DNA of 64,000 nt from an uncultured Sunxiuqinia sp. (GTDB taxonomy: Bacteria; Bacteroidota; Bacteroidia; Bacteroidales; Prolixibacteraceae). Of the stretch, positions 28,738 through 37,252 are shown one piece after another. Below the pieces are notes generated by a model that was given only the letters and a program-made list of their open reading frames with translations, had not been told where the DNA came from and did no database searches. The position numbers and the translations under genes are program-made. Every line of letters begins with the position of its first letter. The stretch's first letter is position 1. The DNA lies in contig NZ_CANLZV010000007.1 in the NCBI RefSeq assembly GCF_947495665.1, positions 186,001 through 250,000 on the forward strand, written 5' to 3'.

Positions 28738-30894
28738 ATGAAAATCTATAAAACAGATCAAATCCGCAACATTGCTTTAATTGGAAATGCTGGCAGTGGG
28801 AAAACCACCCTCGCAGAAGCCATGCTGTTTGAGGGTGGAGTAATCAACCGGCGAGGCGAGGTTTCATCCCAAAACACCGTATCTGACTACCTGCCCATCG
28901 AGCACGACTATGGCAACTCAGTCTTCTCCACTGTTCTCCACTCCTTCTGCAACGACAAAAAAATTAACATTATCGACACCCCGGGAATGGACGATTTCCG
29001 CGGAAGTGTTGTTTCCGCACTTCATGTTGTCGGAAGCGCCATTGTAACCATCAACACCCCTCACGGAATAGAAGCCGGCACTGAATCCGTGTGCCTCCAC
29101 ACTGAAAAAGCCGGCAAACCAATGATCTTTGTATTCAACCAACTGGATCACGAAAACGTCAATTTTGAGCAAACTGTCGACCAGGCCAAAAGCATCTTTG
29201 GCAACAAAGTAACCGTTGTTCAATACCCTGTCAACGCCGGCCCTGGCTTCGATTCAATTATTGACGTCTTGAAAATGAAGCTTTACAAATATCCGGCAGA
29301 TGGTGGCAAACCCGAAATCCTGGAAATTCCGGATGATGAAAAAGAACGCGCTGACGAACTACACAACGAACTGGTTGAAATGGCGGCAGAAAATGACGAA
29401 GCCCTCATGGAGCTTTATTTTGAAAAGGGAAGCCTCAGCGAAGACGAAATGCGCCAAGGCATCAAACTTGGCATGATCGACCGAAGCCTATTCCCGGTAT
29501 TCTGTGCGGCTGCCAAACACAACATGGGCGTTGGCCGCCTGCTCGAATTCATCGCCAACATCACGCCATCGCCTGCCGAAGCCGTCGAAGTACCTGAAAT
29601 CAATGGAAAAGAAGTAAAAAAAGGGGAAGACGCACCAACTTCGCTGATGGTTTTCAAAACAACCATCGAGCAGCACGTGGGGGAAATTACCTATTTCAAG
29701 GTAATGAGTGGCACCGTAAAAGAAGGACAAGACCTGATCATTGCCAAAAATGGCAACAAAGAACGCATCTCCCAGCTCTTTGTTTCTGCCGGAAAAAACA
29801 GAACAAAAGTAGCGGCCATGACCGCAGGCGACATTGGCGCCACGGTAAAAATGAAAGATGTCAATGTCAACAACTCCCTCAGCGAAAAATCAGCCGGTTA
29901 CAAGTTTGCCGAAATCAAATTCCCCCCCTCCAGACACACCGTTGCCTTGAAAGCCGTAAACGAAGCTGACGAGGAAAAGATCAGCGAAAGCTTCCAAAAG
30001 CTACACGATCAGGATCCGACGTACATCGTGGAGTATTCAAAAGAATTGAAGCAAATGCTGGTGCACTGCCAAGGCGAATACCATCTGAACACACTAAAAT
30101 GGTTCTACAACAACGAATACAAACTCGACATCGAATTTGACAAACCCAAAATTCCTTACCGGGAAACCATCACCAAACTAGCCCAAGCTGACTACCGACA
30201 CAAAAAACAATCGGGCGGCGCCGGACAGTTTGGAGAAGTTCACCTGTTTATCGAGCCCTACATCGATGGCGTCGAACCAAAGACACTGGTATCCATGAAT
30301 GGCAAAGAACAAAAACTCTCCATTCGCGACACCCAGGAGTACCCGCTTTCGTGGGGTGGAAAACTCATCTTCCACAACTGCATAGTGGGCGGCTCCATTG
30401 ATGCCCGCTTCCTTCCTGCCATCCTCAAAGGAATCATGGAAAAAATGGAAGAAGGTCCACTTACCGGATCATATGCGCGAGACATTCGGGTTTACGTTTA
30501 CGATGGCAAAATGCACCCGGTAGACTCCAACGAAATCTCGTTCAAACTTGCCGGACGAAATGCGTTCTCTCAGGCCTTCAAAAATGCTGGTCCCAAGATC
30601 CTGGAGCCCATTTACAACCTGGAAGTTTTCGTACAAAGCGATCGCATGGGAGACGTCATGAGCGACCTCCAGGGACGACGCGCATTAATCATGGGCATGG
30701 GCAGCGAAAGAGGCTTCGAAAAGATCAATGCCAAAGTCCCACTGAAGGAAATGCACAAATACATCACCGCCCTCAGTTCTTTAACACAAGGGCGCGGAAG
30801 CTTCTCCATTGCATTTGACGGCTATGAAAAAGTACCACAGGAAGTACAAGAAGAGCTTCTGGCAGCTTATGCCGCCGAACAGGAAGAAGATTAA
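28738..30894 (+). CDS. EF-G paralogue of the Bacteroidota EF-G2 type
   Basis: 718 residues with EF-G architecture, including domain IV (HKKQSGGAGQFGEVHLF) and domain V (HKYITALSSLTQGRGSFSIAF). The G domain is altered. The P-loop GNAGSGKTT (16-24) is present, but switch I lacks the ERGITI sequence, switch II reads DTPGMDDF with Met84 where canonical EF-G has the catalytic His, and NKxD is NQLD. In Bacteroides an EF-G2 of this kind is reported to support translocation without GTP hydrolysis and to matter during carbon limitation and gut colonisation. A similar role is inferred here. The gene is monocistronic with its own promoter and strong terminator. Alternatives are a tetracycline-protection-like or recycling factor, which fit less well. 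Confidence 0.88.
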   Translation: MKIYKTDQIRNIALIGNAGSGKTTLAEAMLFEGGVINRRGEVSSQNTVSDYLPIEHDYGNSVFSTVLHSFCNDKKINIIDTPGMDDFRGSVVSALHVVGSAIVTINTPHGIEAGTESVCLHTEKAGKPMIFVFNQLDHENVNFEQTVDQAKSIFGNKVTVVQYPVNAGPGFDSIIDVLKMKLYKYPADGGKPEILEIPDDEKERADELHNELVEMAAENDEALMELYFEKGSLSEDEMRQGIKLGMIDRSLFPVFCAAAKHNMGVGRLLEFIANITPSPAEAVEVPEINGKEVKKGEDAPTSLMVFKTTIEQHVGEITYFKVMSGTVKEGQDLIIAKNGNKERISQLFVSAGKNRTKVAAMTAGDIGATVKMKDVNVNNSLSEKSAGYKFAEIKFPPSRHTVALKAVNEADEEKISESFQKLHDQDPTYIVEYSKELKQMLVHCQGEYHLNTLKWFYNNEYKLDIEFDKPKIPYRETITKLAQADYRHKKQSGGAGQFGEVHLFIEPYIDGVEPKTLVSMNGKEQKLSIRDTQEYPLSWGGKLIFHNCIVGGSIDARFLPAILKGIMEKMEEGPLTGSYARDIRVYVYDGKMHPVDSNEISFKLAGRNAFSQAFKNAGPKILEPIYNLEVFVQSDRMGDVMSDLQGRRALIMGMGSERGFEKINAKVPLKEMHKYITALSSLTQGRGSFSIAFDGYEKVPQEVQEELLAAYAAEQEED

Positions 30895-30946
30895 CAAAAG
30901 ACCATTTCTAATCCTATCATAACTAGCATTCAAACTAATTATGACT

Positions 30947-30978
30947 AAAACCCCGGACAGCCTATCCGGGGTTTTCAA
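30947..30978 (+). terminator. Strong Rho-independent terminator after EF-G2
   Basis: AAAACCCCGGA (30947-30957) pairs perfectly with TCCGGGGTTTT (30965-30975) around a 7-nt loop; it could act in both directions. It lies ~50 nt after the stop codon. Confidence 0.9.
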
Positions 30979-31082
30979 TTTAAAACACCCCTTCACCCCC
31001 GCCAACACCCCACATGCTTTTTCTCCATACGCGAATAACACTGCCTCCTTATTAAAACTCATATGTGGGTAAAATTACCCAT

Positions 31083-31112
31083 TGTGCATAATTCGCAAGT
31101 GCCCTAAGTTTG
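31083..31112 (+). promoter_or_regulatory. Promoter of the putative lipoprotein gene
   Basis: TTG (31083-31085), 19 nt, then TAAGTTTG (31105-31112), a full -7 consensus match. The 5' UTR would be ~85 nt. Together with the terminator this explains most of the 308-bp gap 30895-31202. Confidence 0.55.
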
Positions 31113-31202
31113 TTCCGATGTATGGCCACAGCCTATTTCAAAGCCATACGGAGTAACATAAAAACAAATCTTTATTACAAATAAAAAGTAAAATCATTTT
31201 TT

Positions 31203-32516
31203 ATGAAAAGAGCGATTCTAAACTACAAAAAGGGCATCATGTTCATCCTGGCTTTAATTACAGTTGGACTAACGTACCAAAGCTGCGAGGAGGTTGACAT
31301 GACTGACAGACAAACACTAAAAGACCTGGTAATTGACTATCCCTGCAAAGAAGTCTGCCTGGTGGCAGGTCAACACATGCAAGTTGGCACAGTCATCGTT
31401 TCGCAGGACGGAGATGACATTCACGTTACCTACAACGTAACCGAATCAGGTGTTTACCTCACCGAGATTCATCTTGACATTTTTGCCGACCTCGACCAAT
31501 TTGACGCAGCAAAAAAACTAAGCGGCGGTGGAGCCATTCCCGGAAAATTTGAATTTAAAAAGAGCTGGAAAGCATCTGCTATGATGACTAGCTATACCGT
31601 TGTTGTTCCCAAAGAATACATCGATGAGATAGCTCCTAATGCCGACTGCTTCTATATTGCATCACACGCAGCTCTTTCCAATGGCGAAACAGCCTGGGGG
31701 GGATTCTGCACTGAAACCGACAAAGGAGTTTCATTGAGCGATGCCATGCAGTTTCCAGGCAACAACTGGGGAGTATACTTCGAATTCTGCCTTGACGAGT
31801 GCCTTACCACCGTTGACTTCACCTATGCCTGGGAAGACCTTATGAAAGACGGTGCTGACGGTAACGACGGTGACTACAATGACTTGGTCATAAAATCAGA
31901 CGTTCTCCGCTCTCAGGATATGCTGGTAATTTCGATCTACGCATCAGCCAGAGGAGCCAGCTACGATCACGCGTTCAAAATCAAAATTCCAAAAACAGGA
32001 ATCGTTGATGCCCTGACTGGCGGGATCAACGGACACGCTGACATCGAAGAAGATGGAGACTACTATATCATTACGGTATTTGCGAGTACAAAAGCTGTTT
32101 TACCAGCAGAAAACGAGGCTCCCTATCCATTTGTTGCCAACACATTGCCAACAGACACGGATTGCGAACCTCACGCCAACGCCATCATTATAATTCTGAC
32201 CGATGAGAATTTTGATTTCGATCCGGACTTCCCCTATGAACCATTCATTACGGTGCACCCGGGAACGACCAACGCCTACGACCTGAACATTTGGGAGCTC
32301 CAAGCCAACCTGGCCGATGGCTCAACATGGATTGACGAAGAAGGAAAAGAACACCCGAATGGCATCATTATTCCCTACAACTGGCAATGGCCGTATGAAA
32401 AAACATACATTGGCGAAGCTTACGCAGGCTTTACCAGCATCACTGACGGCTGGAATCCCAACTGGGCAGATAACCTGACTGATGCAACCAAAGTTTTTGA
32501 TCTAATCTGTGAATAA
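31203..32516 (+). CDS. Putative surface lipoprotein, LruC/DUF4842-like
   Basis: 437 residues. A hydrophobic N-terminal segment ends at Cys28 (GLTYQSCEE), compatible with the relaxed Bacteroidota lipobox. The motif DGADGNDGDYNDLVIK near residue 220 and the surrounding beta-rich sequence resemble the Ca-binding-like DYND region of LruC/DUF4842-type proteins. The sequence is acidic and rich in Thr, Asp and aromatic residues, typical of extracellular proteins. Function is unknown. It has its own promoter and terminator, so it is probably a single-gene unit. Family assignment is from the motif only. Confidence 0.65.
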   Translation: MKRAILNYKKGIMFILALITVGLTYQSCEEVDMTDRQTLKDLVIDYPCKEVCLVAGQHMQVGTVIVSQDGDDIHVTYNVTESGVYLTEIHLDIFADLDQFDAAKKLSGGGAIPGKFEFKKSWKASAMMTSYTVVVPKEYIDEIAPNADCFYIASHAALSNGETAWGGFCTETDKGVSLSDAMQFPGNNWGVYFEFCLDECLTTVDFTYAWEDLMKDGADGNDGDYNDLVIKSDVLRSQDMLVISIYASARGASYDHAFKIKIPKTGIVDALTGGINGHADIEEDGDYYIITVFASTKAVLPAENEAPYPFVANTLPTDTDCEPHANAIIIILTDENFDFDPDFPYEPFITVHPGTTNAYDLNIWELQANLADGSTWIDEEGKEHPNGIIIPYNWQWPYEKTYIGEAYAGFTSITDGWNPNWADNLTDATKVFDLICE

Positions 32517-32568
32517 CTTAACTGAATCACATTTCTGAATATCCCGATTTGAATAATTCGACAAAAAC

Positions 32569-32600
32569 AAATAGGCAGCCAATTCTGGCTGCCTATTTGC
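32569..32600. terminator. Bidirectional terminator between convergent genes
   Basis: AATAGGCAGCC (32570-32580) pairs with GGCTGCCTATT (32587-32597) around AATTCT. It separates the lipoprotein gene (plus) from the glycosyltransferase-like gene ending at 32628 (minus). Confidence 0.85.
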
Positions 32601-32627
32601 ATTACAATCCACCTTGCATAAAGGCAA

Positions 32628-33563
32628 CTATTTTCGCTTCAAAAACGGCAATATCTTCTTAACTCCAAACTTCAAGCGATTCAGAAAAATTGCCCTGAAT
32701 AAGTGGCGCCCTAAGCGCAATTTCAAGCCTTCATCGACCTTAACCACCGAAGAAATAAACCGTTTATCAGTAGGAAGATGAATCAGAAAACTATCTTCGT
32801 AGGCCTTCCAACTGTTTTGAACATGCAAAGTTGGCACACTCCAAAACCGGGCGATTCCACCAAAAGCACCAACATCACAACAACAAACCCCTTGGCGCAT
32901 CATTTTCTCAAGAGCAACCGACACCAGCACCTCATCACCCTGATGGTGAAACAAGGGATAATTTTCAAAATAGTGCTGCTGCACAAGGCGAATCTCTTCA
33001 CTCAACCGTCTAAAAAAAGCAGCATCACCTCCTAAAAACTCACCACCACACCACAAACCCAATGATGATTCTCCCTCCGTCAAAATTTCTTTATCCTGAA
33101 TCAAACGCTCTCTACCATAAGCCGGGTAACGCTGAGCAGTTACATCGTAAAAAGCAGGAATATTATTCCGGATACAATTTTTTAGATTTTGCGGCATCGC
33201 ACTCAAACACAACACATCGCTATCAACCAGAATGCAATACCCCCCCTGTTCTCCCAAAGAGCCAAAATACCGAAATACGTCCAACTTAAAATGCGCTGAA
33301 TAAAATGCAATACCACGGGGAACATCCAACTGAAAAGGTATTTCTACAAACTGCAACTTATTGGAATATCGTTCAAGATATTCCTGTTGATTGGTCAATA
33401 CCACCAAGGACTTAGAAGTAAAAAATTGCAGCGATTCCGATAAGCTTTCACAACATTTAATATAAGTTTGAATCTGCTGATCAAAACCACCGTGCGCACC
33501 ATTATTTGCTGCCGATTTATTCTTAAAATCAACATACATCAAGGTATAAAATTGATAATCCAT
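32628..33563 (-). CDS. Putative glycosyltransferase with DxD-type motif
   Basis: 311 residues from the ATG at 33563 (MDYQFYTLMYVDFKNKS); a TTG at 33608 would add 15 Lys-rich residues. Residues around 125 read YCILVDSDVLCLS, a hydrophobic strand followed by a DSD motif like the nucleotide-sugar/Mn site of GT-A enzymes. Later segments (GGEFLGGDAAFFRRL, HHQGDEVLVSVAL) resemble GT8-type acceptor regions. A basic C-terminus (LKFGVKKILPFLKRK) may attach to the membrane surface. It is last in a three-gene glycosyltransferase group. Family and sugar are not certain. Confidence 0.6.
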   Translation of the reverse strand: MDYQFYTLMYVDFKNKSAANNGAHGGFDQQIQTYIKCCESLSESLQFFTSKSLVVLTNQQEYLERYSNKLQFVEIPFQLDVPRGIAFYSAHFKLDVFRYFGSLGEQGGYCILVDSDVLCLSAMPQNLKNCIRNNIPAFYDVTAQRYPAYGRERLIQDKEILTEGESSLGLWCGGEFLGGDAAFFRRLSEEIRLVQQHYFENYPLFHHQGDEVLVSVALEKMMRQGVCCCDVGAFGGIARFWSVPTLHVQNSWKAYEDSFLIHLPTDKRFISSVVKVDEGLKLRLGRHLFRAIFLNRLKFGVKKILPFLKRK

Positions 33564-33626
33564 ACACTCAATTTTCTTATTTATTTTCAGTTTCAAAAAA
33601 CCGTCCAATACAAAAAAAATGGGGAA

Positions 33627-34772
33627 TCATTTCCTTCTTGAGCGAGTCAATCCATATTGACCAGAAACTTCAGCCGAAACACTAATTCCCCCTTGCAAAA
33701 TTTCGATCAACCGACTCTCAAACTTTCGAAACGTAAACTCTTTTTCATACTTACGATATCCCGCCTGTCCCATTCGAACACGCAAATCCTCGTCTTTAAT
33801 CAACACTTCAAGCTTATCGGCCAGCGAAACCACATCTCTCTGGGGAACCAAAAAACCGGTAACGCCATCTTCAACAACATCCGGAATCCCTCCTTCAAAA
33901 GTCGACACCACCGGCAGCCGATACTGCATAGCCTCCACATTAACCAAACCAAAGGTTTCAGCTTTATAATAAGTTGGAAATGCAAAAATCGAAGCAGCAC
34001 TAAATACCTGCTCTTTTTCCTCCCCAAACTTACACCCTACATAACTCACTTGTGCCGAAAGCCCCTTTTCTTCAATCAGCTCAACAAGCTCCATCCCGGA
34101 GATATCACCATCACCCCCAGCCAAGGTACAACGAAAAGAACAGTTGCGCTCTTTCAGCAGCAAACAGGCATCCAACAAAACTTCCACCCCCTTCGCTCGA
34201 ATCAGATTTGAAAGAAACAAAATTTCGGGAATGTCCTCCTTTTCCTGCCCATTCCGATAATGGGCAGCAGTCACCCCATTCGGACAAATCCTGATCTGCC
34301 CGGGCTGAACATAGGGAGCAACATCAGAGTACAAATGTCGCGACAAAAGAATGACAGCAGAGTTAGCAAACGCAAAATGAAAGAGCCTTCGAAAAAAGAA
34401 GCTATCTTTCCTCTCTTCAAAGCCTTTATTGTGCAAATGATACACCAGAGGAACCCGAAACAACTTCAACAGAAAAATCAGAATAAAATCCTTTAAAAAG
34501 GCAGCCCCCGTAGTCGTCAAGGCAAAATAACAAACAGAAGGACGCCTTCGAACCAGCTCCTTAAACAGCCTTCCCGCGATCAGCAAGCCTTTATAGAACT
34601 TTCGAAACGTCAATTCGCCAGACTCATTCACTTCATCCGACAACAAGAGGTTAATATACCTGGTATTGAAAGCCCGATTAATCTCCCGACTCTCTTTAAT
34701 AGACAGTCCCACAATGGAAGAGCCATGAATGGCTGACGGCCAATGAAGAAGAAACAAAACATCCGGCTTCAT
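33627..34772 (-). CDS. Glycosyltransferase family 4-type (GT-B) protein
   Basis: 381 residues. The C-terminal half shows the GT4 donor-binding pattern: FLSNLIRAKGVEVLLDA, then FAFPTYYKAETFGLVNVEAM (the E-x7-E motif) and PVVSTFEGGIPDVVEDGVTGFLV. The N-terminal half is a Rossmann-like acceptor domain. It starts one nucleotide after the upstream gene ends, so translation is likely coupled. Role inferred: transfer of a sugar to a cell-surface polysaccharide or glycan; substrate unknown. Confidence 0.9.
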   Translation of the reverse strand: MKPDVLFLLHWPSAIHGSSIVGLSIKESREINRAFNTRYINLLLSDEVNESGELTFRKFYKGLLIAGRLFKELVRRRPSVCYFALTTTGAAFLKDFILIFLLKLFRVPLVYHLHNKGFEERKDSFFFRRLFHFAFANSAVILLSRHLYSDVAPYVQPGQIRICPNGVTAAHYRNGQEKEDIPEILFLSNLIRAKGVEVLLDACLLLKERNCSFRCTLAGGDGDISGMELVELIEEKGLSAQVSYVGCKFGEEKEQVFSAASIFAFPTYYKAETFGLVNVEAMQYRLPVVSTFEGGIPDVVEDGVTGFLVPQRDVVSLADKLEVLIKDEDLRVRMGQAGYRKYEKEFTFRKFESRLIEILQGGISVSAEVSGQYGLTRSRRK

Positions 34773-34773
34773 A

Positions 34774-35658
34774 TCAGGCTAACTTAAATTTTTCAACGAT
34801 ACGCGACTTTAGAGAGAATTTCCCCCGAAACTCCTTAACCAGCAAAGGGTCGATGACCGGAGCCGGCGAAAACTCAAAATCCATCTTCAAACCATCATCC
34901 AAGTGCGTTCGAAAACGATGGCTTTTCTTGGTGTTTGTAGCCTCCTCTCCAAAACCAATACTTTTCACTTTGGACCGAACCGGGAAAACAGTGAGCAAAT
35001 CATACTCAAACTGACAATACCCCAGCCGAATAGCCCATGAATCCAATCGCCCGGTCATTTGTTTCCAAAGCATGTAAGGCATATCCATTCCTCCCCGCAT
35101 AAAGCGAAACTGCTTCAAAAAACTCCACCGAAAAGACTGATAACTTTGAGCTTCCCAATCAACCAACTCCCAACGATCTTGCCATATGCCCCATCCCCAC
35201 GAGCCTGCACGGTAGCCCAGGTAAAAATCTTCTTTCCGATTCTTCAAGGAAGGCAAGTCCATGGTGTATCCCGAAATACTCATTATCTTCTTATTATCTT
35301 CGTAATACACCAAAGCCTGGTTCATAAAATCAAGAAAGTTCGGCGATGTAATCAGATCATCTTCCAATACAATGACCTTCCCATATTGAGCAAGGAGCTT
35401 AGAAACCCCGGCAATAATAGAATTTGCCAAGCCTCGGTTAACCGGAGCACATGAAAGAGAGACTGATTTAAACCCGGTAACCGTTTCCAGATACTGCCTG
35501 ACAGCAAACACTTTTTCATCCGATTGTTGATCCTTAGCACCATCCGAAAAAATATACAATTCACTTTCCGAAGCCAGGTAGTTGCGTTTTAAGGCATCAA
35601 TGGTCTGTTTGAGCTCTGCAGGGCGGTTGTATGTAAATAAACATATTGGAGCAAGCAT
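34774..35658 (-). CDS. Glycosyltransferase family 2-like (GT-A) protein
   Basis: 294 residues. The N-terminus APICLFTYNRPAELKQTIDALKRN is typical of GT2/GNT-I-like enzymes; GKVIVLEDDLITSPNFLDFMN near residue 95 supplies the metal-binding acidic motif. Aromatic-rich YLGYRAGSWGWGIWQDRWELV follows and is typical of this subgroup. First gene of the three-gene group on the minus strand. No signal peptide, so likely cytoplasmic. Acceptor unknown. Confidence 0.85.
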   Translation of the reverse strand: MLAPICLFTYNRPAELKQTIDALKRNYLASESELYIFSDGAKDQQSDEKVFAVRQYLETVTGFKSVSLSCAPVNRGLANSIIAGVSKLLAQYGKVIVLEDDLITSPNFLDFMNQALVYYEDNKKIMSISGYTMDLPSLKNRKEDFYLGYRAGSWGWGIWQDRWELVDWEAQSYQSFRWSFLKQFRFMRGGMDMPYMLWKQMTGRLDSWAIRLGYCQFEYDLLTVFPVRSKVKSIGFGEEATNTKKSHRFRTHLDDGLKMDFEFSPAPVIDPLLVKEFRGKFSLKSRIVEKFKLA

Positions 35659-35790
35659 ACGGTTTAGATTTGGGGCATTTCATTTCGCAATCAAGAGCAA
35701 TCATCACGTCTAAGTTAAACAAAACAAAATACAAAACCGACTTGTTCACTGACCCTTTAGCAGAAAACAAGAGCCTTAAACCACAGAGAT

Positions 35791-37080
35791 CTATTTTTCA
35801 CGAAACAAGTGCACAAAACCATGTGCATTCTGAGTTTCTCCATCACGTCCTTCTGCCCGTACAACATAGTAATAAACCCCAGGACTGGCATAACGCCCAC
35901 CAATCCGGCCATCCCATACAGACTCGCTTGATGTCTCCTCAAAGCCCTGCACATTGTTGTTTTCCCACGTATGAACTTTTCGTCCCCAACGGTTAAACAC
36001 CTGAATATTGATCGATTTGATCGACCGGTATTTAACCACGAAGACATCATTCACGCCATCTCCATTGGGGGTAAACACATTCGCAACCTCCAGCAAGGAG
36101 TTTTGAACAACAATATAATCTTCCAGGTAAAAGGTATCCGTACATGCAAAGTTTTCCGAATTCTTTGTAGTCACCAGCTTCACCTGGTAAGTACCCGAAT
36201 TTTCATAAATAAAAACGGGGTTCTCATCAATGGCAGTTGCTAAAATACTATCTTCTACCACTCCGCCATCAAGGCCTTCCTGAATCAGCTCATCCCGGTC
36301 CCGAAAGAAAAACCACTCATAGCCGTCAGCATTGAGCGAGGTACTTGTGAACAAAACCTCCAAAGGTGCCTCTCCCTCCAGCGGCGTGGCATCAAATGAC
36401 GCCTCAGTCACAATACTCTGATAAGAAACCGGCACTTTAACCTGACACCCAAAGCGGTCATAAACAGTCAATTTGTATTCCGTATTTCTTGCCGGTGGCG
36501 AAAAAACCTGAGGGCTCAACACCGAAGCAACAGGCTCCCCATCGGCCTCCCATCGCACTTTTACATCTTTAAAAACCTGCAACTCGGAACCTGTAGCCAA
36601 ATCATAATAAACTGACGAAGCTTCGTCAAAAGCAGCTTGTATCTGAAAATAGTCACAGGTCGACTCCGTAATTTCGGCTGTTGCAGCATACCAGCTGTTC
36701 ATCACCCAAGCAGTATAAAGTTCAGTTGTTTCTCCAAAAGTCACTTCAACCCGATAGCATCCACTCTCCAAATTGCTAATGGTTGACGAAGCCGCTCCCG
36801 AATTATCCGACTGATAAGCATCAAAGCTTCCAGTTCCCGGGTTGTATTTGAACCACTCAAAGCCGGCAGCTACTGCCGTACTTGAAGTTGCCGTCAATTG
36901 CCCGGCATTCTCATCGGGAGCAGCACAAAAAATATAAATCTGATCTTGACTCCCAGAACTGTAGGCGGTAGACACAACATCGTCCGACACAGCGGTTAAC
37001 TGCCCCATAACGACACAGGGAAAAAACAAGGCAATCAGCAAGACAACAAGTGAAGTTTTCGCATTAAATTTCATCTTCAA
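35791..37080 (-). CDS. Secreted PKD-domain protein with type IX secretion C-terminal sorting domain
   Basis: 429 residues. A signal peptide (MKMKFNAKTSLVVLLIALFF...VVMGQ) is followed by Ig/PKD-like sequence (PLEGEAPLEVLFTSTSLNADGYEWF, near residue 240). The last ~95 residues (NVFTPNGDGVNDVF, FNRWGRKVHTWENN, WDGRIGGRYASPGVYYYVVRAEGRDG) form the gliding-motility/CHU_C type-B sorting domain. The product should pass the inner membrane by Sec and the outer membrane by T9SS, and be attached or released at the surface. ATG at 37074 is an alternative start. Specific function unknown, perhaps adhesion. Confidence 0.88.
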   Translation of the reverse strand: MKMKFNAKTSLVVLLIALFFPCVVMGQLTAVSDDVVSTAYSSGSQDQIYIFCAAPDENAGQLTATSSTAVAAGFEWFKYNPGTGSFDAYQSDNSGAASSTISNLESGCYRVEVTFGETTELYTAWVMNSWYAATAEITESTCDYFQIQAAFDEASSVYYDLATGSELQVFKDVKVRWEADGEPVASVLSPQVFSPPARNTEYKLTVYDRFGCQVKVPVSYQSIVTEASFDATPLEGEAPLEVLFTSTSLNADGYEWFFFRDRDELIQEGLDGGVVEDSILATAIDENPVFIYENSGTYQVKLVTTKNSENFACTDTFYLEDYIVVQNSLLEVANVFTPNGDGVNDVFVVKYRSIKSINIQVFNRWGRKVHTWENNNVQGFEETSSESVWDGRIGGRYASPGVYYYVVRAEGRDGETQNAHGFVHLFREK

Positions 37081-37219
37081 AAAACAGCTTGAATTATATT
37101 GTATTACAATATTAACGTTTAAAATTGACTTATCTTTTACCCATCTTTCATTTTTTCATTCAAAACTCATTTGTTGAAAACTAGCTGAGGCCAATGCTTC
37201 GAAATAAGAAAATAGGTTA

Positions 37220-37227
37220 TACTTTTG
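37220..37227 (+). promoter_or_regulatory. -7 promoter box of the uvrD/pcrA-like gene
   Basis: TACTTTTG matches TAnnTTTG exactly. Transcription would start about 15-20 nt before the GTG start codon. No clear -33 TTTG is seen. Confidence 0.45.
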
Positions 37228-37252
37228 AGGCTGACTTAGAAATATAGTGATT

